From: an uncultured Odoribacter sp.
GTDB lineage: Bacteria > Bacteroidota > Bacteroidia > Bacteroidales > Marinifilaceae
DNA length: 64,000 nucleotides
NCBI GenBank assembly: GCA_910578105.1
Contig: CAJTPD010000005.1
Location: 139,096 to 203,095 of the forward strand
Direction of reading: 5' to 3'
Positions 28,682-38,082 of this stretch are shown here, in pieces; positions within the stretch are counted from its first letter, which is position 1, and each line of letters starts with the position of its first letter. A program made the translations under genes and the position numbers. Under the pieces are notes generated by a model, which did no database searches, was not told the DNA's origin, and saw nothing but the letters and a program-made list of their open reading frames with translations.

Positions 28682-28689
28682 CAAAGATA
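28682..28689 (-). promoter_or_regulatory. -7 box of the cmk-ispH-pfkA unit
   Basis: Minus-strand TATCTTTG matches TAnnTTTG exactly, 31 nt upstream of the cmk start. A clear -33 box was not seen. Confidence 0.45.
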
Positions 28690-28764
28690 TAATAAATTTC
28701 AAAAATTTATTTGCAGAAAAGAAGCCGATTGCATCCAAAACATCGCAATCGATATAAGCAGAGT

Positions 28765-28793
28765 AGATACACAGGGACGGGACGTTTGTGTCT
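28765..28793. repeat. degenerate copy of the 29-bp TGA-ended unit
   Basis: Shares GATACA...AGGGACGGG...TTTGTGTC with the variant beside the ORF6N genes at 62608 and 63233, in the same spacing. It lies alone in the gap upstream of cmk, far from the main cluster, and does not form a stop codon here (first base A, last base T). It looks like an old, decayed copy. Confidence 0.7.
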
Positions 28794-28913
28794 CCAATCT
28801 CCCGGAAGTTCGTTATAGTCCACCTTCACATACAAAATCCGCGGTTTTCCGCCACGGACAATACCTACAACAAAATAATCAGTAATTTAGTTCCATTAAT
28901 CAATATAAATTGC

Positions 28914-29747
28914 TCAATTCAGCAACTTCAATAATTCCCCGGCCTGTTGCTTCAGAGGCTGACTGCCGGATTTAGCAGCCAGATGATTAGCTATTGCCGC
29001 ATATTTTCTGGCCACATCGTTGTATCCGCACCTCTGGGATATCTTCACATAATTATAAATAGCATCAAAATCAGATTGAGACTCCACCGTCTTACCTGCC
29101 CACAACTGGATAACTTTCAGACGGGAAACATCACTCATGATTTCTAAAGCTCCGGCCGTAATTTCTTTAATCATCTGACGATTCTCCGGAAAATAGCGAA
29201 AAAGCTTCCGGGCTTTATAAAAATAATCTTCCGCATTCCCGCTCACCCTCAGATTCCGGATATGAAAATAATCATATACCACATCATAATGCTCATACCC
29301 ATAATCCTTGATCTGTTGCAACATTTTCTCATAATCTGTTTTATTCTGCTGATAAAGTTTATCCAAATGATTCACCAACACATTATCCAGTTTCTGAAAC
29401 ACATCATCTTTAGAAAAATACTGGATAAATTTATCCTGATGTTCAAAAACATATTTTAATTGCGGAGCATTAATATCATTTACAAAATCACGGACGATAA
29501 TCCAATTATATTCTTTGCAATAATCAGCCTCCTTCTGAGTAAGAAAATAACGGTCAATGACTTCCTGACCCGGCTTGCCGGCCCTGTCCAACTCCTTTAA
29601 TAATCGGAGTGTAGACTCAGGATTACCAGGATTCTGCTCAAAAACTTTTACAAGCTCATCCAATTCAGATGTTCCCCGGCCGGCAGCACAAATACCACAA
29701 CTGCCCCAGAAAATCAATCCCAAAATAAATAAAAATCTGCCCTTCAT
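28914..29747 (-). CDS. exported alpha-helical protein of unknown function
   Basis: 277 aa from ATG 29747 (MKGRFLFILG); the upstream ATG adds four residues. Signal peptide (about 1-20, cleaved near CAAG), then an all-helical protein with TPR-like spacing (for example FDAIYNYVKISQRCGYNDVARKYA). Not recognised beyond that. No clear partner gene; it is divergent from the M3 peptidase gene across 493 bp. Confidence 0.7.
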   Translation of the reverse strand: MKGRFLFILGLIFWGSCGICAAGRGTSELDELVKVFEQNPGNPESTLRLLKELDRAGKPGQEVIDRYFLTQKEADYCKEYNWIIVRDFVNDINAPQLKYVFEHQDKFIQYFSKDDVFQKLDNVLVNHLDKLYQQNKTDYEKMLQQIKDYGYEHYDVVYDYFHIRNLRVSGNAEDYFYKARKLFRYFPENRQMIKEITAGALEIMSDVSRLKVIQLWAGKTVESQSDFDAIYNYVKISQRCGYNDVARKYAAIANHLAAKSGSQPLKQQAGELLKLLN

Positions 29748-30085
29748 TTCGACTGTCAATTTTATTTTAAATTCACATCTATAAAACGCTTACAAACACA
29801 AAATGAGTGAAGTAAAAAGCAATTTTAACTTACAATTTAACAGATTTTACAAATCAAAGCAACAAACTGCAATTTTATACACCGTTTTAGTATAAATATG
29901 CAACTTAAAACGTTTCCATTTTTCCGCCACCAAAAACAATACTTAAAATTCAGAAAAATTAAGAAAACATTTTAACAAGAAGCTACCTCTCCCCGTATTT
30001 CCATTCTAAAAACCACGCCCAACTATTATATCGGAACAAAAACAACATGACAATACCAACCACATAAAAACTGCTGCACCTCCCT
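29748..30085. other. AT-rich intergenic region, no gene seen
   Basis: Very AT-rich stretch between two divergent genes. No convincing open frame, RNA gene or repeat was seen on either strand. It must carry the promoter of the exported-protein gene at 29747, but no TAnnTTTG box was found on the minus strand. Confidence 0.5.
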
Positions 30086-30116
30086 TTTGCAGATTCAGAA
30101 ATTTGGGCTACTTTTG
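30086..30116 (+). promoter_or_regulatory. promoter of the M3 peptidase gene
   Basis: TTTG (30086-30089), 19 nt, then TACTTTTG (30109-30116): a near-perfect Bacteroidetes promoter. It implies a 5' leader of about 120 nt before the ATG at 30241. Confidence 0.7.
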
Positions 30117-30124
30117 CATTAGAA

Positions 30125-30182
30125 ACGTTTGACAGAGACAAAAACTACTGCCTTTATTACAGTCGGACACTCTCCCAAACGT
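30125..30182 (+). other. stem-loop in the 5' leader of the M3 peptidase mRNA
   Basis: ACGTTTG (30125-30131) is the reverse complement of CAAACGT (30176-30182), and GAGA (30135-30138) can pair with TCTC (30171-30174) inside it. It begins at the predicted transcript start, so it could stabilise the 5' end or control translation. No known riboswitch was recognised. Confidence 0.35.
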
Positions 30183-30240
30183 AACCGGAAACTTACATTT
30201 TTCTTATCCGATGTAAAAATACAACCCTATTATATTAACC

Positions 30241-32346
30241 ATGAAAACAACCCTATGTATGACAAGTGCACTGATTCTTTTATTATCTGCCTGCAAAAAC
30301 CAGAAAGAAGATAATCCTTTACTATCCGAATTTCATACACCGTACCAAACTCCGCCTTTTGACCGGATTCAAATTGCTCACTACGAACCTGCCTTTGACA
30401 AAGCAATCGCAGAAGCACAAAAAGAAATAACAGACATCGCTGCTTCAACCCAAGAACCCGGATTTGAAAATACCATAGCAGCTTTGGACCAGGCCGGAGA
30501 ACAACTCAATACCATTTCCTCTGTCTTTTTTAACCTCAACTCAGCTTGTACAAACGAAGAGATGCAGCAGATAGCACAACGCATATCCCCGAAACTGACC
30601 GAATACAGTAATAACATATATATGAACCCCGGACTTTTTCAACGGGTAAAACAAGTATACGACCACAAAAACAACCTCCGGCTGACGCCCGAACAAACCA
30701 CCCTGCTCCAGGACACCTGGAAAGCTTTTGTCAAAGGAGGAGCAAATCTCACAGGAAAAGCACGGAAACGCTTCCAGGAAATCACAATGGAACTCGCACG
30801 GCTCAGTCTGAAATTTGAAGAAAACATACTGGCAGAAACCAATGAATACTCCCTCCACATCACCGACAAACAACAATTGTCAGGCATTCCTGAAGGAACA
30901 TTGGAAATGGCCGCACAAAACGCAAAGGAAAAAGGACTGGAAGGCTGGCTCTTTACACTTCATGCCCCAAGTTATATCCCATTTATGAAATACGCCGACA
31001 ACCGAGAATTACGGGAAAAAATGTACCGGGCATACAGCTCCAGAGGAAACCGGGGAAACCAATATGACAACAATGACATCATCCGCCAAATGACCGCCCT
31101 GCGCCTCGAAAAAGCCCGTCTGCTGGGCTACCCCACCTATGCCGCATACGTACTCGACAACCGTATGGCACAAACACCCGGAAATGTCACCCAATTCCTG
31201 AACAAATTGCTCGAAGCCTCCCACCCCTATGCTCTGGCAGAAAAAAAAGAAGTAGAAACATTTGCCTGCCGTAATGGCTTCAAAGGAGAATTACAACGAT
31301 GGGACTGGACGTATTATTCCAATAAATTGAAACAGGAAAAATACAACCTCGACGATGAAATGCTAAAACCCTACTTTAAACTGGAAAACGTACAACAGGG
31401 AGTATTCGGATTAGCCCATAAATTATATGGCATAACTTTCAGAGAAGTCAATAATATTCCTAAATACCACGAAGATGTCAGAACTTTTGAAGTACACGAC
31501 CGAAACGGTGAGTTTCTGGCTATTCTCTATGCCGACTTTTTCCCCAGGGAAAGCAAAAGCGGAGGAGCCTGGATGACAGAATTCCGGGGACAGCACAAAA
31601 TCAACGGCCTGAACATACGTCCGCTGGTATCCATTGTAATGAACTTCACCAAACCCACTGCAAGCAAACCTTCCTTGCTCACCTTTGACGAGGTTACCAC
31701 TTTTCTGCATGAATTCGGACATTCCCTGCATGGCATGCTGTCACAATGTACTTACAACTCCACCGGAGGTACCAATGTATACAGGGATTTTGTAGAACTT
31801 CCCTCACAACTGATGGAAAACTGGGCCCTGGAAAAAGAATGGCTGGACACCTGGGCCGTACACTATCAAACCGGTGAAAAAATTCCGCAGGAATACATTA
31901 CCCGCATCCGCGAAGCAGCAAATTTCCAGAGCGGATATCAAAGCGACCGGCAACTTAGTTTCGGCATAGTAGACATGGCCTGGCATTCCATCACCTCGCC
32001 GGTCTCCGGTTCTGTGCAGGAATTCGAATCCCAGGCGATGAAATCAACCGAAACTTTTCCCGCCGTCGACAGCAGTTGTTTTTCCACAGGTTTCGGACAT
32101 ATATTCGGTGGCGGATATGCTGCTGGATATTACAGCTATAAATGGGCAGAAGTACTCGACGCAGACGCCTTTTCTGTATTCAGGGAAAAAGGCATTTTTG
32201 ACCAGTCTACAGCAAATGCTTTCCGGCAGAATATCCTTGAAAAAGGAGGCTCCGAACATCCGATGGAACTGTATAAACGCTTCCGCGGACAAGAACCGAC
32301 TATTGATGCCCTGCTCGAACGCAGCGGATTAAAAAAGAAAAACTGA
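30241..32346 (+). CDS. dcp: M3 family metallopeptidase lipoprotein (dipeptidyl carboxypeptidase type)
   Basis: 701 aa. Lipobox LLLSAC at about residue 19, then a thimet-oligopeptidase-like helical fold. The zinc site is HEFGH (H490, E491, H494) with the downstream glutamate in DFVELPSQLMENW. Substrate-binding GFGHIFGGGYAAGYYSYKWAEVLDADAF is the conserved C-terminal M3 segment. Expected to cleave dipeptides from the C-terminus of oligopeptides, here on the outer or inner face of an envelope membrane because it is lipidated. Monocistronic, with its own promoter. Confidence 0.93.
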   Translation: MKTTLCMTSALILLLSACKNQKEDNPLLSEFHTPYQTPPFDRIQIAHYEPAFDKAIAEAQKEITDIAASTQEPGFENTIAALDQAGEQLNTISSVFFNLNSACTNEEMQQIAQRISPKLTEYSNNIYMNPGLFQRVKQVYDHKNNLRLTPEQTTLLQDTWKAFVKGGANLTGKARKRFQEITMELARLSLKFEENILAETNEYSLHITDKQQLSGIPEGTLEMAAQNAKEKGLEGWLFTLHAPSYIPFMKYADNRELREKMYRAYSSRGNRGNQYDNNDIIRQMTALRLEKARLLGYPTYAAYVLDNRMAQTPGNVTQFLNKLLEASHPYALAEKKEVETFACRNGFKGELQRWDWTYYSNKLKQEKYNLDDEMLKPYFKLENVQQGVFGLAHKLYGITFREVNNIPKYHEDVRTFEVHDRNGEFLAILYADFFPRESKSGGAWMTEFRGQHKINGLNIRPLVSIVMNFTKPTASKPSLLTFDEVTTFLHEFGHSLHGMLSQCTYNSTGGTNVYRDFVELPSQLMENWALEKEWLDTWAVHYQTGEKIPQEYITRIREAANFQSGYQSDRQLSFGIVDMAWHSITSPVSGSVQEFESQAMKSTETFPAVDSSCFSTGFGHIFGGGYAAGYYSYKWAEVLDADAFSVFREKGIFDQSTANAFRQNILEKGGSEHPMELYKRFRGQEPTIDALLERSGLKKKN

Positions 32347-32377
32347 CTATATGGGTTTATGTGCCGGTATCTTTTTA

Positions 32378-33049
32378 TCAGCACATAAACCAATACCCAT
32401 TCCCCTTATCGGTAACAATTTCAATAGAAGCAACCGGGGACAATACAAAACGTAATCTGCGTATCACTTTGTTCAACTGCAACTCAAAACGTGCTTCATC
32501 ACTATCCCAACCGGCTTTCAACAGCAATTCTCTTTTAATCAGTTTGTTCGGATTCTTACACAACAAAGTGAAAATCTTATTTTCCAGCATAGTTAACTTT
32601 ATGGCCTGCTCTCCAACTATCAATACGGACGATATCAGATTATAAGTCACGTTTTTTGCCAAAGAAATAGTTTCCGCTTCCTGCTTATCACTCAGCAGAC
32701 TCTCTGCCTGTGCAATTAAAATTGCAACACTATAATTTTTAACCAGATACACTTTCGCTCCGCACCGGAGACCTGCCAGTAAATCTTTTTCACTGGTCAA
32801 TGAACTGTAGATAATCACAGGAGTATCCTGATCCCTGGTACGAATCAATTGCAACACCTCCAACCCTGTGCGGCCAGGCATATCAACATCCAGAATCACC
32901 AGACTGGGTTTATAATCTTCATACCTTTCAAAAGCCTTGATTCCATCTTCAGCCTCTATGACCTCCCAACCTTTCTCTTCCATTTTTTCCTTAACCTCCA
33001 ACCGGGTTAAAGTATCATCTTCAGCAAACAATATTTGTACTTTCTCCAT
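32378..33049 (-). CDS. response regulator, OmpR-like
   Basis: 223 aa. Receiver domain (1-120) with acidic pocket D11/D12, phospho-acceptor D54 (VILDVDMPG) and K104 (VYLVKNYS), then a winged-helix DNA-binding domain (about 140-222; LLKAGWDSDEARFELQLNKVIRRLR and DKGNGYWF). It is encoded 69 bp downstream of the histidine kinase and is presumably phosphorylated by it. Likely targets include the divergent NVEALA operon, by position only. Confidence 0.93.
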   Translation of the reverse strand: MEKVQILFAEDDTLTRLEVKEKMEEKGWEVIEAEDGIKAFERYEDYKPSLVILDVDMPGRTGLEVLQLIRTRDQDTPVIIYSSLTSEKDLLAGLRCGAKVYLVKNYSVAILIAQAESLLSDKQEAETISLAKNVTYNLISSVLIVGEQAIKLTMLENKIFTLLCKNPNKLIKRELLLKAGWDSDEARFELQLNKVIRRLRFVLSPVASIEIVTDKGNGYWFMC

Positions 33050-33118
33050 TATTTTTTATTTTCCAAGCTTTCTGTAAATAGAGACCTGTGCAAAAAAATT
33101 CACATACAACACACAAAT

Positions 33119-34468
33119 TTACAATTCTATTTCATTTTTTTGATGAGAAGGAATAAAAATAGTAAAACAACTACCGACTCCCACTTCACTTTCTACCTTG
33201 ATTCTTCCACCGTAAGCTGTCACCACTTTCCGGACAAAAGCCAGTCCCAATCCAAAACCCGACAACCTTGTTACACGCTCATCTTTCACTCTGTAAAACT
33301 GACCGAATATCCGCCGGAGTACTTTCTTTGGCATTCCCATTCCATTATCTGACACAACCAACACATATTCCGACTGCTCTTCCCGGATTTCTACATGAAT
33401 AACCGGATTTTTACCGGCATATTTTATACCGTTATCCACCAAATTAATCACCAGATAATTAAAATAAACCTTATCCAGCAAAGGATATTTCAAACTTTCC
33501 TCTATGCGGAAATTCACTTTAGCGTGAGAACGTATAACTTCAAACATTTCTGCCACCTGCTCCATTTCTTCCCGGATATTCAAAGGTTCCCGTTCTATCT
33601 CCAACCGGGCAGTCTTCATCGTTGCCAGCATCGTATCCGTAACATCAGACATTTTCAGCAAACGCGCTTTCATCATACCGAGTTTCCTGATTTTCATATC
33701 CGTTAGTTCCCGTTTGTTGTCGGTCAGAATACCATCCAACATCGAAATCATTGTAGCCAAAGGTTTTCTCAATTCGTGTTCCAAATGAGCCATTCCCAAA
33801 GTCTGCACTTTGGCACTTTGCCATGTCGTCCGGATCGACCTCCACTGCCACACTAAACTAATCACAAAACCCAACATAAACACTCCTTCCCACATTAAAT
33901 GCCTCCCTAAGGAATGAAATAACCAAGGCTCAGGAAATCCCGCAACAACCTGATGTTTGTGTTCATATCCGACATCGACAGGTTGAGTAAAAATCCGCCC
34001 CCTATAGGTACTCATAGTATCAGTACAGATTAGACTCTCACCTGAATCTTTATCCCAGACAATAAATACAAATTTTTCCCCTATCCCCTTTTTATACAAC
34101 TCCGTCCGGTACATCGAATCTATTTTAGCCAAGTTCAAATATTGATTCTGATACAAATGGTCATAAAAAACATTCCTTAATATTTCATAAAACATCTCAG
34201 AAGAAGTGATTTGTATGGATTTATTATCACTCCAACGAAAAGTTTTTCCATCATTAGCTAGCCCACAACCAAATCGATATTCCTTAGATAAAGTTTCTTG
34301 ATCAAGAAAACTATTTAACGTTTCCCTTAAAACAAAAGTAGCTGTATGCCGGAACTCATCCTGTTTGATTTCCCTAACCTTGTAAAACCAAATTGCCTGC
34401 CCAATCAACACGCAAATCAATAGCATTACAGATACTATTCCGATGATTCTATATCCTCCATTCATCAC
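33119..34468 (-). CDS. sensor histidine kinase
   Basis: 449 aa. Transmembrane helix 1 (about 8-28), an extracytoplasmic sensor of about 160 residues (30-190) without a recognised fold, transmembrane helix 2 (about 191-209), then HisKA with H231 in HLEHELRKPLAT and a HATPase_c domain with N-box NLVDNGIKYAGKNP, VVSDNGMGMP and GFGLGLAFVRKVV. It is divergent from the NVEALA operon with the two promoters overlapping in the same 60 bp. Confidence 0.94.
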   Translation of the reverse strand: MMNGGYRIIGIVSVMLLICVLIGQAIWFYKVREIKQDEFRHTATFVLRETLNSFLDQETLSKEYRFGCGLANDGKTFRWSDNKSIQITSSEMFYEILRNVFYDHLYQNQYLNLAKIDSMYRTELYKKGIGEKFVFIVWDKDSGESLICTDTMSTYRGRIFTQPVDVGYEHKHQVVAGFPEPWLFHSLGRHLMWEGVFMLGFVISLVWQWRSIRTTWQSAKVQTLGMAHLEHELRKPLATMISMLDGILTDNKRELTDMKIRKLGMMKARLLKMSDVTDTMLATMKTARLEIEREPLNIREEMEQVAEMFEVIRSHAKVNFRIEESLKYPLLDKVYFNYLVINLVDNGIKYAGKNPVIHVEIREEQSEYVLVVSDNGMGMPKKVLRRIFGQFYRVKDERVTRLSGFGLGLAFVRKVVTAYGGRIKVESEVGVGSCFTIFIPSHQKNEIEL

Positions 34469-34503
34469 CTTTTTACTTTAGGGTATATTATAGAATATTG
34501 AAC

Positions 34504-34536
34504 TTTGTACAAAAATAGAAATCTTTCCTAAGTTTG
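34504..34536 (+). promoter_or_regulatory. divergent promoter region: NVEALA operon (+) and histidine kinase (-)
   Basis: Plus strand: TTTG (34504-34507), 21 nt, TAAGTTTG (34529-34536), 27 nt before the NVEALA start. Minus strand: TATTTTTG (34510-34517) lies inside the same interval and could serve the kinase gene. The overlap makes mutual influence or shared control likely. Confidence 0.6.
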
Positions 34537-34563
34537 CACCGTGAAAGTAAACAAATATTAATT

Positions 34564-34806
34564 ATGAACAAAAAAACTGCAGTAATAATAGGCACTATTG
34601 TCATATTGGCAACTTTATTCATTAATGTCATTTTTTCCGAAGATTTGGAAAATACCGATTTGACATTTTCTAATGTAGACGCATTAGCTGAAGGAGAAAG
34701 TACAGAACCTGTCCAATGTATTGAATCTGGAATAATTTGTGTTGGGTTGGATAAAGATGGAGTATGGAGCAGACATCAAGGTTTACAATTTAATCCCGAA
34801 CTATGA
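34564..34806 (+). CDS. NVEALA-family small exported peptide
   Basis: 80 aa from ATG 34564 (MNKKTAVIIGTIVILATLF); an in-frame upstream start would place the N-terminus inside the promoter. Hydrophobic leader (about 5-23), then NVDALAEGE, the family's defining motif (normally NVEALA), and a short mature part with two cysteines (QCIESGIICVGLDKDG). NVEALA proteins are secreted or processed short peptides of Bacteroidetes whose function is not established. Its stop overlaps the start of the beta-propeller gene by 4 bp (ATGA), so the two are translationally coupled. Confidence 0.85.
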   Translation: MNKKTAVIIGTIVILATLFINVIFSEDLENTDLTFSNVDALAEGESTEPVQCIESGIICVGLDKDGVWSRHQGLQFNPEL

Positions 34807-35873
34807 AATTCACCAAATATACAATAATCGCCTTATTCTTCGCCGCCTGCCAGGCAGAACCGGAAATGATAGAAGAAATCACACCCTTGGTACACACCCG
34901 GGCCAGTTCATTACAATTTACTCAAACAGAGAATATCAACCTGAAAGAATTAGGAATCATCCGTCCAAGTAAACTCATCCGGAAAGATTCCCTCTACATT
35001 ATTCTCACCCCGAAAAGCAAATACCGTTTTGCAATCTACAACAACAACACCGGAAAGTTAAAACGTTTTGTGCCTGCAGGAAGCGGAGAAAATGAAGGAC
35101 TTTATTTCCTGACAATGAATTTAAACGGCAATACGGTCTCTTCTTTCGACTTCGGAACAGGACGTCTGGTAGAACTGGACCTGACCCGGTATGCCACCGA
35201 AGGATATACCCCTGAGTTTACCCCACTGGCAACAAACGGCAAAAATCCTCTGGGTGCTCTGCGGGCCGGGAATCAACTGATTTCTACCGGAATTTATACC
35301 GAGGGACGTTACCGGTGTACCAACCCTGCCACCGGCGATGAATACTTTAGTGTCCCTTATCCGGAATGTGCAGGCACTAGCATGAGCGATTCTTTAAAAA
35401 GCATATTCTATGCCAGCAATTGCATGGTGGTCAATTCATCCAACACACGCCTGGCCTGTGCCAACATGCAATACGGATGTCTGGACCTATGCGACATTGA
35501 AGGAAATACACTCAACCGGGTAAACGAGATACACCTCAACCGACCGGGCATCACTGTCCAGCACAAACGTCCCCGCAGTACAGGAATATGGTATCCCATA
35601 GCCTACACCAAACACAACCTGTTCGGCTTTTGCGACCTGACCACTTCCGACGACTATATATTCGCCTTGTACTCCGGCCGTACTTACCGGCAATACAAAG
35701 GCGAAATGGATAAAGGACGCATTATCCTGGTGTTTGACTGGAACGGAACACATGTCCGGACCTATCATTTACCCAATACTTGCTCTTCCATCAGCTACGA
35801 TAAAACGACAAATTCCATCTATGCTTTATCGCAAGAAAAAGGAAAAGCAGAAATCATCACCCTGAATTTATGA
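34803..35873 (+). CDS. TolB-like 6-bladed beta-propeller lipoprotein
   Basis: 356 aa. Lipobox FFAAC at about residue 17. The mature part has repeated blade-like strands (KSKYRFAIYNNNTGKLKRFV, GNTVSSFDFGTGRLVELDL, ILVFDWNGTHVRTYHLP) as in the BF3164/TolB-like lipoproteins encoded beside NVEALA genes. Probably a surface or periplasmic binding protein for the peptide or its target. Overlaps both neighbours by 4 bp. Confidence 0.8.
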   Translation: MKFTKYTIIALFFAACQAEPEMIEEITPLVHTRASSLQFTQTENINLKELGIIRPSKLIRKDSLYIILTPKSKYRFAIYNNNTGKLKRFVPAGSGENEGLYFLTMNLNGNTVSSFDFGTGRLVELDLTRYATEGYTPEFTPLATNGKNPLGALRAGNQLISTGIYTEGRYRCTNPATGDEYFSVPYPECAGTSMSDSLKSIFYASNCMVVNSSNTRLACANMQYGCLDLCDIEGNTLNRVNEIHLNRPGITVQHKRPRSTGIWYPIAYTKHNLFGFCDLTTSDDYIFALYSGRTYRQYKGEMDKGRIILVFDWNGTHVRTYHLPNTCSSISYDKTTNSIYALSQEKGKAEIITLNL

Positions 35874-36289
35874 AAAAAATCGAAATACTCCTCACCGTTT
35901 CAGCAGTAACGCTCTGTTCAATAGCTGTCTGGTATGCATTCGGTTATTCCGGCTACGACATGGAAGCACTGATAGCAGCACCTACAACGGTTCGTTTTGA
36001 CCGGGACTCACTGCAATTGGGATTCGTAAAATACGGAACAAGCCGGAAAGCAGTATTTCGTTTCATCAATACCGGAACATCCCCCTTGATTATACGCGAT
36101 GTAAAATCCGCCTGTGGCTGTACTTCGGTCAAATGGGATAAATATCCGGTGAAACCAGGAGAATCAGGAGAAATTTCAATCGTCTTTGACCCCAATTCAC
36201 TCGGCCGTTTCACCAAAACCATCAAAGTGCTGTGCAACGTCAAAGAAAAGGTAATCAACCTGAAACTATACGGTAGTGTTATTGAATAA
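35870..36289 (+). CDS. DUF1573 protein
   Basis: 139 aa. N-terminal membrane anchor or signal (about 5-25), then an ASH/Ig-like DUF1573 domain: FGFVKYGTSRK-type start, FRFINTGTSPLIIRDVKSACGCT and the closing strand FTKTIKVLCNV. DUF1573 proteins are found with NVEALA and BF3164-type genes; the conserved CGC pair may bind a ligand or form a disulphide. Start overlaps the previous stop (ATGA). Confidence 0.88.
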   Translation: MKKIEILLTVSAVTLCSIAVWYAFGYSGYDMEALIAAPTTVRFDRDSLQLGFVKYGTSRKAVFRFINTGTSPLIIRDVKSACGCTSVKWDKYPVKPGESGEISIVFDPNSLGRFTKTIKVLCNVKEKVINLKLYGSVIE

Positions 36290-36341
36290 ATTCCGGAATG
36301 TGATAGACAAACTATTTTTATAGTGATAACCTAACCAAGCT

Positions 36342-36403
36342 GGGGCCAAAGACGGAAAGCTGGTGGAGGACCTCCCAAGTCAGCCAGCCTCCGTCGGCGG
36401 CCC
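36342..36403 (+). ncRNA. nested multi-stem RNA hairpin inside the NVEALA operon
   Basis: Four perfect arms nest in order: GGGCC (36343-36347) with GGCCC (36399-36403); GACGG (36351-36355) with CCGTC (36391-36395); GCTGG (36359-36363) with CCAGC (36384-36388); and a central GGAGG-A-CCTCC palindrome (36365-36375). AAA triplets separate the left arms. It lies in the 152-bp gap between DUF1573 and the O-antigen-ligase gene. No poly-T follows, so it is not a simple terminator. I do not recognise the class; an operon-internal attenuator, processing site or ligand-binding RNA is possible. Confidence 0.6.
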
Positions 36404-36441
36404 TTCTTGATTTATACAAAGGCAGAATAAAACATGAAAGC

Positions 36442-38067
36442 ATGCAATTGGCATTTACATACGGTGATATACGAATTCTGATACTAATTGGTTATCTGAT
36501 TTTCAATCAATCTGCCCATCTCTCTCCGGGCAACAACCGGATAACAGGAATATTGGGATGCACCTGCATCTATTTTCTGATACGGTTCGTTCTGACTCTG
36601 AAAAACAACCTGTATGCTTCAATTTGTTGGTTATTACTGATATGGGGTATCAGCGAAGCCATTTACGGTAATCTCCAGTTATATGGCCATTATCCATCAA
36701 ACAATGGCTTGTATCGGTTTACCGGTTCTTTTCTGAATCCCGGTCCTTTCTCCGGCTTTCTCTCTTGTATTTTCCCGTTAGCTCTCGCCTGCATATCACA
36801 GCCCGCAGCCCCCCCCAAAAAAAACATCGGAATCCTCCGGAATACTGCATGGCTGTGCCTGTTTCTGACCCTCTCCCTGCTTCCGGCAGGCATGAGCCGG
36901 GCCGCTTGGCTGGCAGTCATTACCGGTAGCCTGGTAGTACTCTGTCATCACTATTCCCCCCTGAAATTTTTCAGACAATATTACATCCGCCACAAAAGAA
37001 AAATCTTATACGGATTATCCGGATTATTAATCTTCCTGTTTACTGCCGGCATCAGCACCTATTACCTGAAAAAAGATTCAGCAGACGGCAGATTGCTGAT
37101 TTGGAAAATAACCGCCCGCATCATTGCCGAACATCCGGCAACAGGCGTCGGAGCCGGAAATTTTGCCGGAGCCTACGGAAAAAAACAAGCCGCATATTTT
37201 GCAGAAGGCAAAGCCACTCCCCAAGAAAAACTCGTTGCAGGAAGTCCTGAATATGGCTTTAACGAATTTCTGCAAATTGCAGCCGAATACGGAATACCCG
37301 GTCTGATTCTTTTTTGTATAGTACTCATTTTTGCATTCCGGAAAGCCTGGAAAAACGGACAAGCCGGAATAACAGGAAGCCTGACCGCCTTTTTGACATT
37401 TGCCTGCTTTTCCTATCCTTTCAGCGTGCCGCAACTGAACATTCTGTTTCCCCTGTTATTGGGCATCGCCAACAGCGACCTCCGGAGCAGTCCGGCAGCC
37501 TTCCCGAAAAGACAACTTCTTTTCACGGGTATTGTCCTGCTCTGCTTTCTCTTTCCCCTTTTCCAAACAGGAAAACAATGGAAAACACGACAAAAGGCCA
37601 TGAATACCTGGAAAGAAGAACAAACTTACTACAACATGCAAATTTACGAAGGCACCACAGACAATTACCGGAAACTGTATCCCGCTCTGAAAGACGAACC
37701 TGCCTATCTGTTCGAATGGGGACAATGCCTCTCCAAAACCGGATTATACGAAGAAAGTAATCAAATTCTCCGGGAAGGCGCACAAATCAGCTCGGACCCC
37801 ATGTTTTGGAACATCATGGGTAAAAATTACCAGGCACTCAAACAATATCAGGAAGCCGAAAAATGCTTTCTCCATGCCTGCAATATGATTCCCCACCGCC
37901 TTTACCCGCTTTATCTGTTAGCCAATCTCTATTTTGACAGCGGAGAAACCTCAAAAGGCATTGCCACCGCCCGGATGGTCATCACCCGGCAACCCAAAAT
38001 CACATCATCGGCTATCGAAGAAATGAAAGCGGAAATGAAAGAAAAATTAAATACCTTTGAACCCTGA
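36442..38067 (+). CDS. O-antigen ligase-like polytopic membrane protein with C-terminal TPR
   Basis: 541 aa. About ten transmembrane helices (residues 5-375). The Wzy_C/O-antigen-ligase region carries RLLIWKITARIIAEHPATGVGAGNF and a periplasmic loop with NEFLQIAAEYGIPGL. A C-terminal soluble domain with three TPR-like repeats follows (about 410-520; WGQCLSKTGLYEESNQILREGAQ). Wzy_C proteins join glycan to lipid A or to proteins. Within NVEALA loci the acceptor is unknown; O-glycosylation of a secreted peptide or partner lipoprotein is one hypothesis. Confidence 0.82.
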   Translation: MQLAFTYGDIRILILIGYLIFNQSAHLSPGNNRITGILGCTCIYFLIRFVLTLKNNLYASICWLLLIWGISEAIYGNLQLYGHYPSNNGLYRFTGSFLNPGPFSGFLSCIFPLALACISQPAAPPKKNIGILRNTAWLCLFLTLSLLPAGMSRAAWLAVITGSLVVLCHHYSPLKFFRQYYIRHKRKILYGLSGLLIFLFTAGISTYYLKKDSADGRLLIWKITARIIAEHPATGVGAGNFAGAYGKKQAAYFAEGKATPQEKLVAGSPEYGFNEFLQIAAEYGIPGLILFCIVLIFAFRKAWKNGQAGITGSLTAFLTFACFSYPFSVPQLNILFPLLLGIANSDLRSSPAAFPKRQLLFTGIVLLCFLFPLFQTGKQWKTRQKAMNTWKEEQTYYNMQIYEGTTDNYRKLYPALKDEPAYLFEWGQCLSKTGLYEESNQILREGAQISSDPMFWNIMGKNYQALKQYQEAEKCFLHACNMIPHRLYPLYLLANLYFDSGETSKGIATARMVITRQPKITSSAIEEMKAEMKEKLNTFEP

Positions 38068-38082
38068 AACATCACAATAAAT

